A DNA stretch of 7,313 bases, from contig DATEAT010000166.1 of assembly GCA_035288225.1 (NCBI GenBank), forward strand, positions 1 through 7,313, written 5' to 3'. Source of the DNA: RBG-16-64-43 sp035288225 (GTDB lineage: Bacteria > Chloroflexota > Anaerolineae > Anaerolineales > RBG-16-64-43). The notes under the pieces are model-generated. The model did no database searches. It saw nothing but the letters and a program-made list of their open reading frames with translations, and was not told where the DNA came from. Positions 1 through 6,189 of the stretch are shown here, one piece after another. Numbering within the stretch: the stretch's first letter is position 1; each line of letters opens with the position of its first letter. A program made the translations under genes and the position numbers.

Positions 1-894
1 GCCGGCCTCTCCAAGACCGCTGCCCAGAAGGCGCGCATCGTCATCGCCGAAGTCAACGACAAGATGCCGCGCACGCTGGGCGATTCTTTCATCCACCTGT
101 CCAAGATCAACTTCGCCGTCCCGGTCTCGTACATCCCTTCCGAGCTTCAGATGGGCGAGCCGAATGAGCTCAGCCTGCAGATTGCCGCACACATCGCCGA
201 GCTGATCGAAGACGGCTCCACTCTACAGACCGGCATCGGCGCCATCCCGGACGCGGTGCTGCACTACCTGCGCAGCAAGAAGGACCTGGGCATTCACACC
301 GAGCTCTTCTCCGACGGCGTGGTGGCCCTGGTGGAAGCAGGAGTCATCAACAACGAAAAGAAAACCTTGCACCCGGGCAAGATCGTGGCCGGCATCGCCC
401 TGGGCACGAGGCGCTTGTACGAATTTGTGGACGATAACCCGATCGTCGAATTCCATCCGCAGGAATACATCAACGACCCATTCGTCATCGCCCAGAACAA
501 CAAGATGGTGGCCATCAATTCCGCGATCGAGGTAGACCTGACCGGGCAGGTGTGCGCCGATTCGATCGGCCCACGTTTCTATTCCGGCGTGGGCTGCCAG
601 GTGGATTTCATCTACGGCGCCTCGCGCAGCAAGGGCGGCAAGCCGATCATCGCGCTGCCGAGCACGAGCGTCTTGCGCGACGGGCGGCGCGTGAGCCGCA
701 TTGCGGCCATGCTGCAAACCGGAGCCGGGGTGACCACCAGCCGCAACCACGTGCACTACGTGGTGACCGAGTACGGCGTGGCTTGGCTCTACGGCAAGAC
801 TATTCGCCAGCGGGCGCAGGCGCTCATTGCCATCGCCCACCCTGATTTCCGCGAGGGGCTCGAGAAGCAAGCCCGCGAACTGCGCTACCTCTAA
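1..894 (+). CDS. Acetyl-CoA hydrolase/transferase family protein (4-hydroxybutyrate or acetate CoA-transferase type), 5' truncated by window edge
   Basis: The frame is open from base 1 to the TAA at 892-894 and gives the last 297 residues; family members usually have about 430, so about a third is missing on the left. The fragment reads directly into MPRTLGDSFIH, a hallmark of the 4-hydroxybutyrate/acetate CoA-transferase family, so ATG 64 is an internal Met and not the start. Next come GIGAIPDAVL (CoA-binding region) and LGIHTELFSDGV, whose Glu (codon 301-303) sits where the family has its catalytic glutamate that forms the glutamyl-CoA thioester. The C-terminal part has VHYVVTEYGVAWLYGK and IAHPDFREGL, typical of the FAD-less Cat1/AbfT-like group. 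The enzyme is cytoplasmic and moves CoA between acetyl-CoA and a carboxylic acid; the acid (acetate, succinate, butyrate, 4-hydroxybutyrate) cannot be decided here. The usual GxGGQ motif reads GVGCQ. It lies 28 bases upstream of pyruvate kinase, probably in one transcript. Family call is sure, substrate is not. Confidence 0.93.
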   Translation, partial: AGLSKTAAQKARIVIAEVNDKMPRTLGDSFIHLSKINFAVPVSYIPSELQMGEPNELSLQIAAHIAELIEDGSTLQTGIGAIPDAVLHYLRSKKDLGIHTELFSDGVVALVEAGVINNEKKTLHPGKIVAGIALGTRRLYEFVDDNPIVEFHPQEYINDPFVIAQNNKMVAINSAIEVDLTGQVCADSIGPRFYSGVGCQVDFIYGASRSKGGKPIIALPSTSVLRDGRRVSRIAAMLQTGAGVTTSRNHVHYVVTEYGVAWLYGKTIRQRAQALIAIAHPDFREGLEKQARELRYL

Positions 895-910
895 GCCTTT
901 ACATCAGACT

Positions 911-915
911 GGGAG
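911..915 (+). promoter_or_regulatory. Ribosome binding site for pyruvate kinase
   Basis: GGGAG lies 7 bases before GTG 923. It decides the start: the only ATG upstream in this frame (827) lies inside the preceding gene and would add 32 residues with no counterpart in pyruvate kinases. I see no promoter in the 28 bases between the two genes. Confidence 0.7.
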
Positions 916-922
916 TACGCCT

Positions 923-2365
923 GTGACCACGCACGTTCGACGAGTACGCATCGTAGCTACGGTCGGGCCGGCCTCGCGCGACGAGGCGACCCTGACCGCC
1001 ATGATTGCGGCCGGCATGGACGTGGCGCGCCTCAACCTCTCACACGGCACCCACGACGACCACGCCCGCGCCATTGCCCTCATCCGCCGGGTGGCGGCTC
1101 GCGCCGGGCGCGCGGTCGCGATCCTGGCCGACCTGCAAGGGGTCAAGATCCGCACTGGGCCGATTCAGGGCGGCAAAGCGGACCTCGAACCCGGGGCGCC
1201 TTTTGTGCTCACCACACGCAAGGTGCCCGGCAACCGCGAATGCGTGTCGGTGGATTGGCCCACCCTCCCGGCCGACGTGCGGCCCGGGAATCACCTGCTG
1301 CTCGATGATGGACGGCTGCGGCTGGAGGTGTTGGGAGTACGAGGCGAGGACATTTCGACGCGGGTGCTCGAGGGCGGCCCACTCCTGCCCCACAAAGGGG
1401 TGAACCTGCCCGGGGTGCGTCTCTCCGCGCCTTCTCTGACCGAGAAGGACCATGCCGATATTGCCTTCGCCCTCGAAAACGGGGTGGACGCCATCGCCAT
1501 CTCGTTCGTGCGCCGCGCTGAGGATATGGCCCGCGCACGCCAGGCGGTTCTCGCGCTTGACCCGAGCCAGACGCGCCTGCCGCTCATCGCCAAGCTCGAG
1601 CGGGCCGAGGCGGTGGAGAACCTGGACGCCATCGCTGAGGTGGCCGACGGGCTGATGGTGGCGCGAGGTGACCTGGGCGTGGAGATGTCGGCCGCGGTGG
1701 TGCCCACCGCGCAGAAGCAGATTATTCAGGCCGCCAATCTGCGAGGCAAGCTGGTCATCACGGCCACGCAGATGCTCGAAACGATGATCACCAACCCTGG
1801 GCCCACGCGGGCGGAGGCCTCCGACGTGGCCAACGCTGTCTACGACGGCACGGATGCGGTGATGCTCTCAGGCGAGACGGCGGTGGGCAAGTACCCGATC
1901 GAAGCGGTGCGCACGATGGCCCTCATCCTGGAAGAAGCCGAGCAACATCTGGACCAGTGGGGCCGCTGGCACGGCCCCGAGATCATTGACACGCAAGACG
2001 ATGCGTTGGCCATCGCGCATGCGGCCAAGGAGTTGGGCGTCGATCGCGACGTGGCAGCGATTGCGGTCTTCACCCGCACCGGACGCGCCGCACGCCTGAT
2101 GTCCAAACAGCGCCCGCAGGCGCCGATCCTGGCTTTCACTCCCGAGGCTGCCACCTACCCGCGCATGGCGATGATGTGGGGGGTGGTGCCTTATCTGGTG
2201 CCGGAGGCGAACACGCTCGAGGAGATGCTGGCCCACGTCGAAGCAGCCATGATCGCCGCCTCGCCCATCCGGCCTGGGGAGCAGGTGGTGCTCATTGCCG
2301 GGCTGCCTCTTTCGGTTCCCGGCCCGCCCAACTTCGTCCTCTTACACACTGTGGGGCGCCGCTAG
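923..2365 (+). CDS. pyk: Pyruvate kinase (type II / PykA-like)
   Basis: A complete 480-residue pyruvate kinase (PEP + ADP to pyruvate + ATP, last step of glycolysis, cytoplasmic). GTG 923 is chosen because it follows GGGAG and begins VTTHVRRVRIVATVGPAS, the usual family N-terminus. The (beta/alpha)8 A domain has RLNLSHG (36-42), the catalytic Lys224 in IAKLE, Mg2+ ligands Glu226 and Asp250 (ARGDLG), Thr282 in TATQMLE, and NPGPTRAEASDVANAVYDGT (291-310). The B-domain cap spans roughly 75-165 and ends in HKGVNLPG. The C domain (about 355-480) has TRTGR (384-388), the position of the effector loop in regulated enzymes. DLQGVKIRTG (70-79), LPADV, LLLDDGR and AKLERAEAV resemble E. coli PykA more than PykF. 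Leu71, Gln72 and Lys75 match the signature of K+-independent enzymes. There is no extra C-terminal PEP-utiliser domain. Which effector controls it cannot be read. It probably shares a transcript with the CoA-transferase. Confidence 0.97.
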   Translation: MTTHVRRVRIVATVGPASRDEATLTAMIAAGMDVARLNLSHGTHDDHARAIALIRRVAARAGRAVAILADLQGVKIRTGPIQGGKADLEPGAPFVLTTRKVPGNRECVSVDWPTLPADVRPGNHLLLDDGRLRLEVLGVRGEDISTRVLEGGPLLPHKGVNLPGVRLSAPSLTEKDHADIAFALENGVDAIAISFVRRAEDMARARQAVLALDPSQTRLPLIAKLERAEAVENLDAIAEVADGLMVARGDLGVEMSAAVVPTAQKQIIQAANLRGKLVITATQMLETMITNPGPTRAEASDVANAVYDGTDAVMLSGETAVGKYPIEAVRTMALILEEAEQHLDQWGRWHGPEIIDTQDDALAIAHAAKELGVDRDVAAIAVFTRTGRAARLMSKQRPQAPILAFTPEAATYPRMAMMWGVVPYLVPEANTLEEMLAHVEAAMIAASPIRPGEQVVLIAGLPLSVPGPPNFVLLHTVGRR

Positions 2366-2374
2366 GCGCCTCAT
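2351..2374. terminator. Hairpin at the convergent gene junction, possible two-way terminator
   Basis: GTGGGGCGCC (2351-2360) pairs with GGCGCCTCAT (2365-2374) around a GCTA loop: ten pairs, two of them G-U, with a perfect 6-bp GGCGCC core. It contains the pyruvate kinase stop codon (2363-2365) and lies 15 bases beyond the stop of the facing gene (2390-2392). Neither side has a T-run, so it is not a classical intrinsic terminator. Its place between two converging genes is the main argument for an ending or 3'-protecting role. Confidence 0.45.
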
Positions 2375-2389
2375 CCCAGTAGACAACCG

Positions 2390-3544
2390 CTAACCGAAGA
2401 GGCCTCGTGGCCGCTCGCCCTCCTCTGGCGCAGCGGGCATGGGCAGGGTTTGCGCACCGTGTGTCTCTCGCGTTGGAGGCACGGCCGCGGGCGCGACCTC
2501 GGGAAGGCGCTCAGTCTGCCGTGCCCCCTTAAGGCCGGCGGGCCTTCGCCACACGATGGAGAAGGCCGTAACCCCGCTTCCAACCAGAAGTGCCACCACG
2601 CTGACAACAATCGTGGCGCCCATGGCCAAGCCGACCACACCGCGAACGACGGTGGCCATCGCCTCGCGCAACGCGAGGGGCGCATCGGCGAAGCCGGTGG
2701 GCAAGCGGTTACGAGCAGCGAGAAGAGCCAGGGCGACGAGAATGGCCAATGTGGCTCCGACCATCCATGTGATTCCTGACCAGCGCAGAACCGCTTTGAG
2801 GGAACGCGCGGCGAGGGCCAGCGCGAACATCAGCCCGGCGGCAGATACAAAGAGCGCAAGGACCATCCACAGCGCGAGGATCTCGAGCACCGCGTGCACT
2901 TCGCGCAGCGCCTCGCCCGACCCCGGTTGGCTTCCGAAGTTGAACGCCGGAGGAGCGGTCTGAGCCAGTTCGCGAAGCGAAGCGGTGAGGGATTTGACGA
3001 CACGTGAGGCCGCGGGCTCTGGAGGCTGACAGCCATACATCTCGGGCGCGATCTCGAGGGCGTTATCCAGCGCGGCGATCTGCGCAGTGGAGCAGGCCGG
3101 CCACGATCGAACCATGATCTGCGCCACACGTTCTCCCGCCGCACCAGCGATCAAGCGCTGAGGTTCTTCGAGCGAGATACTCAGGCTGGCAATCTCTCCC
3201 GACCCAGAGAGATAGGCATAGGCTTGGTCGGCCAAATGGCGGGCCTGGGCCTCTTGCCATTCAACGGGAAAGAGGGTGCGCAGAATATTGCGCAGCTCAT
3301 CCTCGGTGAGGGAGGCAAAGGCTCGCTCGCCACCGGCGAAGCCTTTGACCAGATTCGGCGCAAGCAGATCGGTAAGGACGCCCGAGCGGACGAAGGCGTT
3401 GGTGAGAACCTCGGTCACGCGCGCCTGGTTTGAGGCCGCTCGCCGTGTGCCGATGAGCAAGAGGCAGAGTGCCATCGCGAGGGCGCTGATGACAGCGCTG
3501 GCGATGGCAAGTAGCCTAAGCAACCATGAACCGGTCTTTCTCAT
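2390..3544 (-). CDS. Membrane protein of unknown function with large extracytoplasmic domain
   Basis: I do not recognise this 384-residue protein. ATG 3544 has a strong AAGGAG 7 bases upstream. A hydrophobic segment at about 8-31 after MRKTGSWLLR is an anchor or uncleaved signal. Residues 32-216 are soluble-looking, probably outside the membrane and mostly helical, with the only two cysteines of that domain at 151 (WPACS) and 172 (YGCQPP), a possible disulfide. Three further membrane segments follow at about 217-243, 254-277 and 304-331. The last 50 residues form a Pro/Ala/Glu-rich hydrophilic tail, likely cytoplasmic and disordered. This 1+3 layout with a big outside loop is not that of the neighbouring glycosyltransferases and shows no catalytic motif known to me. 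It is last in a minus-strand run of membrane protein genes, 93 bases after a GT87-type gene, and converges with pyk. It could be an envelope assembly or helper protein, but that rests on position only. Confidence 0.85.
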   Translation of the reverse strand: MRKTGSWLLRLLAIASAVISALAMALCLLLIGTRRAASNQARVTEVLTNAFVRSGVLTDLLAPNLVKGFAGGERAFASLTEDELRNILRTLFPVEWQEAQARHLADQAYAYLSGSGEIASLSISLEEPQRLIAGAAGERVAQIMVRSWPACSTAQIAALDNALEIAPEMYGCQPPEPAASRVVKSLTASLRELAQTAPPAFNFGSQPGSGEALREVHAVLEILALWMVLALFVSAAGLMFALALAARSLKAVLRWSGITWMVGATLAILVALALLAARNRLPTGFADAPLALREAMATVVRGVVGLAMGATIVVSVVALLVGSGVTAFSIVWRRPAGLKGARQTERLPEVAPAAVPPTRETHGAQTLPMPAAPEEGERPRGLFG

Positions 3545-3551
3545 TGTCTAT

Positions 3552-3557
3552 CTCCTT
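3552..3557 (-). promoter_or_regulatory. Strong ribosome binding site for the unknown membrane protein
   Basis: Read on the minus strand this is AAGGAG, 7 bases before ATG 3544. It is a near-perfect Shine-Dalgarno sequence, stronger than those of the two upstream glycosyltransferase genes, and it fixes the start. A GC-rich hairpin ends 7 bases upstream of it. Confidence 0.85.
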
Positions 3558-3564
3558 CGCGATC

Positions 3565-3584
3565 GGCGCACGAGGCCGTGCGCC
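3565..3584 (-). promoter_or_regulatory. Perfect GC-rich hairpin in the leader of the unknown membrane protein gene
   Basis: GGCGCACG (3565-3572) and CGTGCGCC (3577-3584) form a perfect 8-bp stem with a 4-base loop. On the minus strand it lies in the 93-base gap after the 414-aa glycosyltransferase gene and ends 7 bases before the AAGGAG site. No T-run follows, so it is a poor intrinsic terminator. It could be a processing or stability element that separates expression of the two genes, or a Rho-type pause structure. The stem is seen directly; any role is inferred. Confidence 0.5.
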
Positions 3585-3637
3585 CTTCCCCTGGCGCGGG
3601 TCGCCGTATGCCGGTGAACCCGTGGCGGGAACGGCCG

Positions 3638-4882
3638 TCAGCGGTTGTCAACCCCATTGGCCGCGACCATCCGGCGTCGATACGCGAACAACCCGGCCAG
3701 CACAACCAACGGCAGAGGCAGGAACATGGCCGGTCCCTGAACAGGTTGTGGACCACGCTCCAGGGTGGATACAAAGATCGTCCACAGCCCGGCGTGAAGC
3801 ACAACCATAACGGCAAGAGGAAGCACCTCGCCGCCCCGTCGCACGGCGTTCGCGATGGCGGCGAGAATCGCTGCGAGCGGAACGAGCAGCACGATGAAAT
3901 TCCCCGGGTCGGTCTGGATCCCGATCCAGCAACTCGCAGCGAGGGTCAGATTGACCGCCCACTCGAACCGCGCCGGCGCTTGGCCCAAGGCTCTGCGCCA
4001 TTCGACAAGCAGGAGCACCCCCAAAACAAGCGTGACGCCCCACCCTACCCGCGCGCCGAGGCCGGGGAACATCGCTTCGAGCGCGGTGCCCAGTGTGCCG
4101 GGCGGATTGTAGGCAGGGTAGCGGATCACTTCGCGAAGGAACTCCGCGGGCCAACTCGGTAAGAGGACCAGGCTGAGAGTGAGCAACGCAGTCAGCGTGC
4201 CCACGAATCCGATCACGAGGCGCCAGCGCCTCGCGGCGATGGCCCACACCCCGACGAAGAGGACTAGAAGGAGAACAACCTGAGGCTTGATCGTCGACAC
4301 CGCAAGCAGCGCGCCCGCCAATCCATCGTGCCCTGCACGCAGGGCAAGCACAGCCAGCGCGATGAGCAACGCGACCACAATCACCGCATTGCCATTGACC
4401 AGCGGGCGGACCCCGTGATACCAAGTGACGGCAAAGAGCAGATAGGCCGCGGCAACGGGAAGCGACGGGCGCCAACCCGCCAGGCGCAGGCCCGCGAGCG
4501 CCAACCCGAGCAAAGCCAATTCCAGCACCGTCATCCACAGCGATCGAGCAAACGCATAATCGGCCACTATCGCGAACGGCCCAAACAACACGATGGAGTA
4601 GAGCGGATAGGCGACGCGCAGCTCGTGCTCTCCCGGCTGCGCCGGCCGCCCGTAGGCCAGCATCTGAATCTTCAAGGCCACGGCGTCGCTGTACGGGCTG
4701 ACCCTCTCGACGAGGAGTGCCCGCGTCCCGACCCAATGCACCAGGAAATCGTTGCCGCCTGGGCTGGCGGCGACGAACCGCTTGTTGGCCACGAAGAGAA
4801 TGACTACGCCTGCCGCGAGGGCCAGGCATGCTAGGACCACCCGCGGCGTGCGGCCGCGAAACGCCTCGGGCCTTGATGACAT
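3638..4882 (-). CDS. GT87/DUF2029-type polytopic membrane glycosyltransferase
   Basis: A 414-residue integral membrane protein with about ten hydrophobic segments, predicted to use a polyprenyl-phosphate sugar outside the membrane. After the first membrane helix (about 13-33) comes NDFLVHWVGTRALL (44-57) with Asp45 in the first outside loop, where GT-C enzymes carry their catalytic acid, then SPYSD (62-66), then VAYPLYSIVLFGPF (90-103), a DUF2029-like Y/P stretch. STIKPQ (196-201) matches the Lys-Pro motif common in GT87 proteins. The C-terminus is YRRRMVAANGVDNR, a positive cytoplasmic end. ATG 4882 is preferred because AAGGAG ends 10 bases before it; TTG 4888, two codons earlier, is only 4 bases from the site. 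It is third in the minus-strand run, 129 bases after the 391-aa enzyme and 93 bases before the unknown membrane protein. Mannosyl- or arabinosyl-type transfer is known in this family, but donor and acceptor are open here. Confidence 0.85.
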   Translation of the reverse strand: MSSRPEAFRGRTPRVVLACLALAAGVVILFVANKRFVAASPGGNDFLVHWVGTRALLVERVSPYSDAVALKIQMLAYGRPAQPGEHELRVAYPLYSIVLFGPFAIVADYAFARSLWMTVLELALLGLALAGLRLAGWRPSLPVAAAYLLFAVTWYHGVRPLVNGNAVIVVALLIALAVLALRAGHDGLAGALLAVSTIKPQVVLLLVLFVGVWAIAARRWRLVIGFVGTLTALLTLSLVLLPSWPAEFLREVIRYPAYNPPGTLGTALEAMFPGLGARVGWGVTLVLGVLLLVEWRRALGQAPARFEWAVNLTLAASCWIGIQTDPGNFIVLLVPLAAILAAIANAVRRGGEVLPLAVMVVLHAGLWTIFVSTLERGPQPVQGPAMFLPLPLVVLAGLFAYRRRMVAANGVDNR

Positions 4883-4892
4883 GCTCAAACGG

Positions 4893-4898
4893 CTCCTT
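4893..4898 (-). promoter_or_regulatory. Ribosome binding site for the 414-aa glycosyltransferase
   Basis: Minus-strand AAGGAG, followed by two in-frame start choices: TTG 4888 (4 bases away) and ATG 4882 (10 bases away). The spacing and the stronger codon favour the ATG, though both could be used. Confidence 0.65.
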
Positions 4899-4983
4899 CT
4901 GAGTCGAATACCGGGCCCGGCCCCGATGCCAATCGAGATGGCGGACTCCAGGACATTATGGCTTCTCCGAGGATAGTGGCTAT

Positions 4984-5003
4984 GCGCAGGGACGCCGCTG
5001 CGC
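4984..5003 (-). terminator. Small hairpin just after the 391-aa glycosyltransferase gene
   Basis: GCGCAG (4984-4989) pairs with CTGCGC (4998-5003) around an 8-base loop, starting 8 bases beyond the TAG stop (5012-5014) in the minus direction. There is no T-run after it. It may mark the 3' end of the two overlapping glycosyltransferase genes, but a 6-bp stem can occur by chance in GC-rich DNA. Confidence 0.25.
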
Positions 5004-5011
5004 CCAAATCC

Positions 5012-6187
5012 CTACCGGGCCGAGCGTGCACGGCCTTCGCCTAACAGGGGAAACGCCATCAGCACGCCCATCGCCGCCACCATCATCGTCCGCACCGGCA
5101 CTATGAGGTACAGGCTCTCGAAATCTCCGCGTGAGAGAAGGATCGGCCACTCAAGCAGGCTGACGATTGCAAGCGCCAGCGACAACAACACGCCGCGCGA
5201 AAGCGGGAACACCAGCAACATGAGCGGCAAGAGATACAGAACCCACTGCGGGCTCCACCCAGGCGACCAGAGCAAGAAGAGCGCCCAGGTGACTCCCAAG
5301 AAGGCCACTTGCTCGCGCGCGCCGCCGCGCGGGATCTTCACCAGAGCCACGAGCCCGAGACCTGCGAATGGGATGAGCGTAAGCCATGAGGGCATTCGTG
5401 CCGGGTTGCCCATCGGTTGCGCGGCAAGTTGCGGATCTGCGCGCTCGCTTTCCGGTCCGAAGTTGCCTGTTCCCATGTTGCCATCCACCAGCGCCCACAC
5501 GGTCTCCCACGAGCCCTTGCTGAGTTGTGAGCGTAGCGAGGCGGCGGTCATTTCGGGCGCGGTGAGGTACAGCCCTCCCAGCACAATAAGGATGACCGCC
5601 AGCGCGGAGGCGATGGCCATGATCGCTCGCTTCGTTGAGCGGCCGCGCCACGCGACGACCAGTGCCAGCAGTGGAAACCACTTCACCAGCGCTCCAAGCC
5701 CCAGCACGATCCCGCCCGCAGCGGATCGATCCTTGAGGATGAGCCAGACGCCCCATAGCATGGCCAGCAGCGCCAGCGGATCGAAGAACCACCAGCCGTA
5801 CGGAAGGCCTGCCAGGATGGCCGCGAACACAAAGGTCGCCGCGCCGGGCGCTTCGCGTTGGTTCACGAGCAGGTCTAGCTTGGAGAAGCAGAACACGCTG
5901 GCGGCCAGCGCAAGCGAGAAGACCATCGTGGCCATCGTGGCAAAGGTCGACTCGCGACCGGAGGAAAGCAGGAACATCAGCTTGGCCACAAAGGGGAACA
6001 CGGGAGGGAATTCGACCCAATAATGGATGAACGGCAACCCCGGAAGCCGTGCGAGTTCATAGAAATGGTGCAGGTCGCTGTAACCCGTGAGCCCATTCAG
6101 CGGGAGGCCGGCCAGGAGCATGAGCCGGCTTGCGAGGAAGAGCCCTGCGATGCCGAGCGGCGTGAGGCGCATTCGCTTCGCGTCCAT
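5012..6187 (-). CDS. Predicted polytopic membrane glycosyltransferase (GT87/GT-C-like)
   Basis: A 391-residue integral membrane protein with about nine to ten hydrophobic segments. After the first helix (about 11-30) the outside loop has GYSDLHHFYELA (35-46), with Asp38 as likely catalytic acid, and then HYWVEFPPVFPF (55-66). A Tyr/Asp loop followed by an E-[YF]-P-P motif is characteristic of GT-C sugar transferases that act on polyprenyl-phosphate donors. ALVKWFP (166-172) is the Lys-containing inner motif, and WSPQWVLYLLP (311-321) is a late conserved stretch. The loop at about 220-255 has ETVWALVDGN. ATG 6187 is chosen because it overlaps the upstream stop as TGATG; an earlier in-frame ATG at 6394 would add 69 charged residues lying wholly over the neighbour. 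Only a weak GGATGG precedes the start, so translation probably depends on ribosomes ending the upstream gene. Sugar and acceptor are unknown; a plain GT39-like assignment is possible. Confidence 0.84.
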   Translation of the reverse strand: MDAKRMRLTPLGIAGLFLASRLMLLAGLPLNGLTGYSDLHHFYELARLPGLPFIHYWVEFPPVFPFVAKLMFLLSSGRESTFATMATMVFSLALAASVFCFSKLDLLVNQREAPGAATFVFAAILAGLPYGWWFFDPLALLAMLWGVWLILKDRSAAGGIVLGLGALVKWFPLLALVVAWRGRSTKRAIMAIASALAVILIVLGGLYLTAPEMTAASLRSQLSKGSWETVWALVDGNMGTGNFGPESERADPQLAAQPMGNPARMPSWLTLIPFAGLGLVALVKIPRGGAREQVAFLGVTWALFLLWSPGWSPQWVLYLLPLMLLVFPLSRGVLLSLALAIVSLLEWPILLSRGDFESLYLIVPVRTMMVAAMGVLMAFPLLGEGRARSAR

Positions 6188-6189
6188 CA
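6185..6189 (-). other. TGATG stop/start overlap linking two glycosyltransferase genes
   Basis: On the minus strand the TGA stop of the 367-aa gene (6187-6189) shares its A with the ATG of the 391-aa gene (6185-6187). With only a weak ribosome site before it, this arrangement points to coupled translation by termination and restart, and so to matched amounts of the two proteins. Confidence 0.85.

Larger units (their letters stand above)
4883..5011 (-). other. 129-base intergenic gap with weak promoter-like elements
   Basis: This is the largest gap in the minus-strand run, so it may hold its own promoter. Read on the minus strand, CATAAT (4955-4960) is 5 of 6 to a -10 box but has no good -35 box at 17 bases. 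TTGGCA (4927-4932) is 5 of 6 to a -35 box and is followed 16 bases later by TATTCG, a poor -10. A 10-base palindrome CCGGGCCCGG lies at 4911-4920. None of these is convincing alone. No small ORF with a ribosome site is apparent. Confidence 0.3.

Noticed and set aside
223..870. Long open frame opposite the CoA-transferase
   Set aside because: Its composition is His/Arg/Ala/Val-rich with no motif, and the plus strand clearly encodes a conserved enzyme; such antisense frames are expected in GC-rich genes.
827..922. In-frame ATG 827 that would extend pyruvate kinase to 512 residues
   Set aside because: It lies inside the CoA-transferase gene, has no good ribosome site, and the added 32 residues do not look like a pyruvate kinase N-terminus; GTG 923 has GGGAG at the right distance.
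2439..2963. 174-residue plus-strand frame opposite the unknown membrane protein
   Set aside because: Arg/Ala/Thr-rich shadow; the minus strand has a strong ribosome site and a coherent membrane protein pattern.
3619..3629. Stem CCCG-TGG-CGGG 8 bases after the stop of the 414-aa gene as a terminator
   Set aside because: Only four pairs and no T-run; too weak to call.
3648..4829. 393-residue frame on the same strand as the 414-aa glycosyltransferase, in another frame
   Set aside because: It is Arg/Gly/Pro/Ala-rich without hydrophobic segments or known motifs, while the chosen frame has a start, ribosome site and family motifs.
4911..4920. Palindrome CCGGGCCCGG as an operator
   Set aside because: A single 10-base GC palindrome is likely by chance in GC-rich DNA and no second copy is seen nearby.
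5103..6023. 306-residue plus-strand frame opposite the 391-aa glycosyltransferase
   Set aside because: Ser/Arg/Pro-rich shadow of membrane helix codons on the other strand; no ribosome site or recognisable domain.
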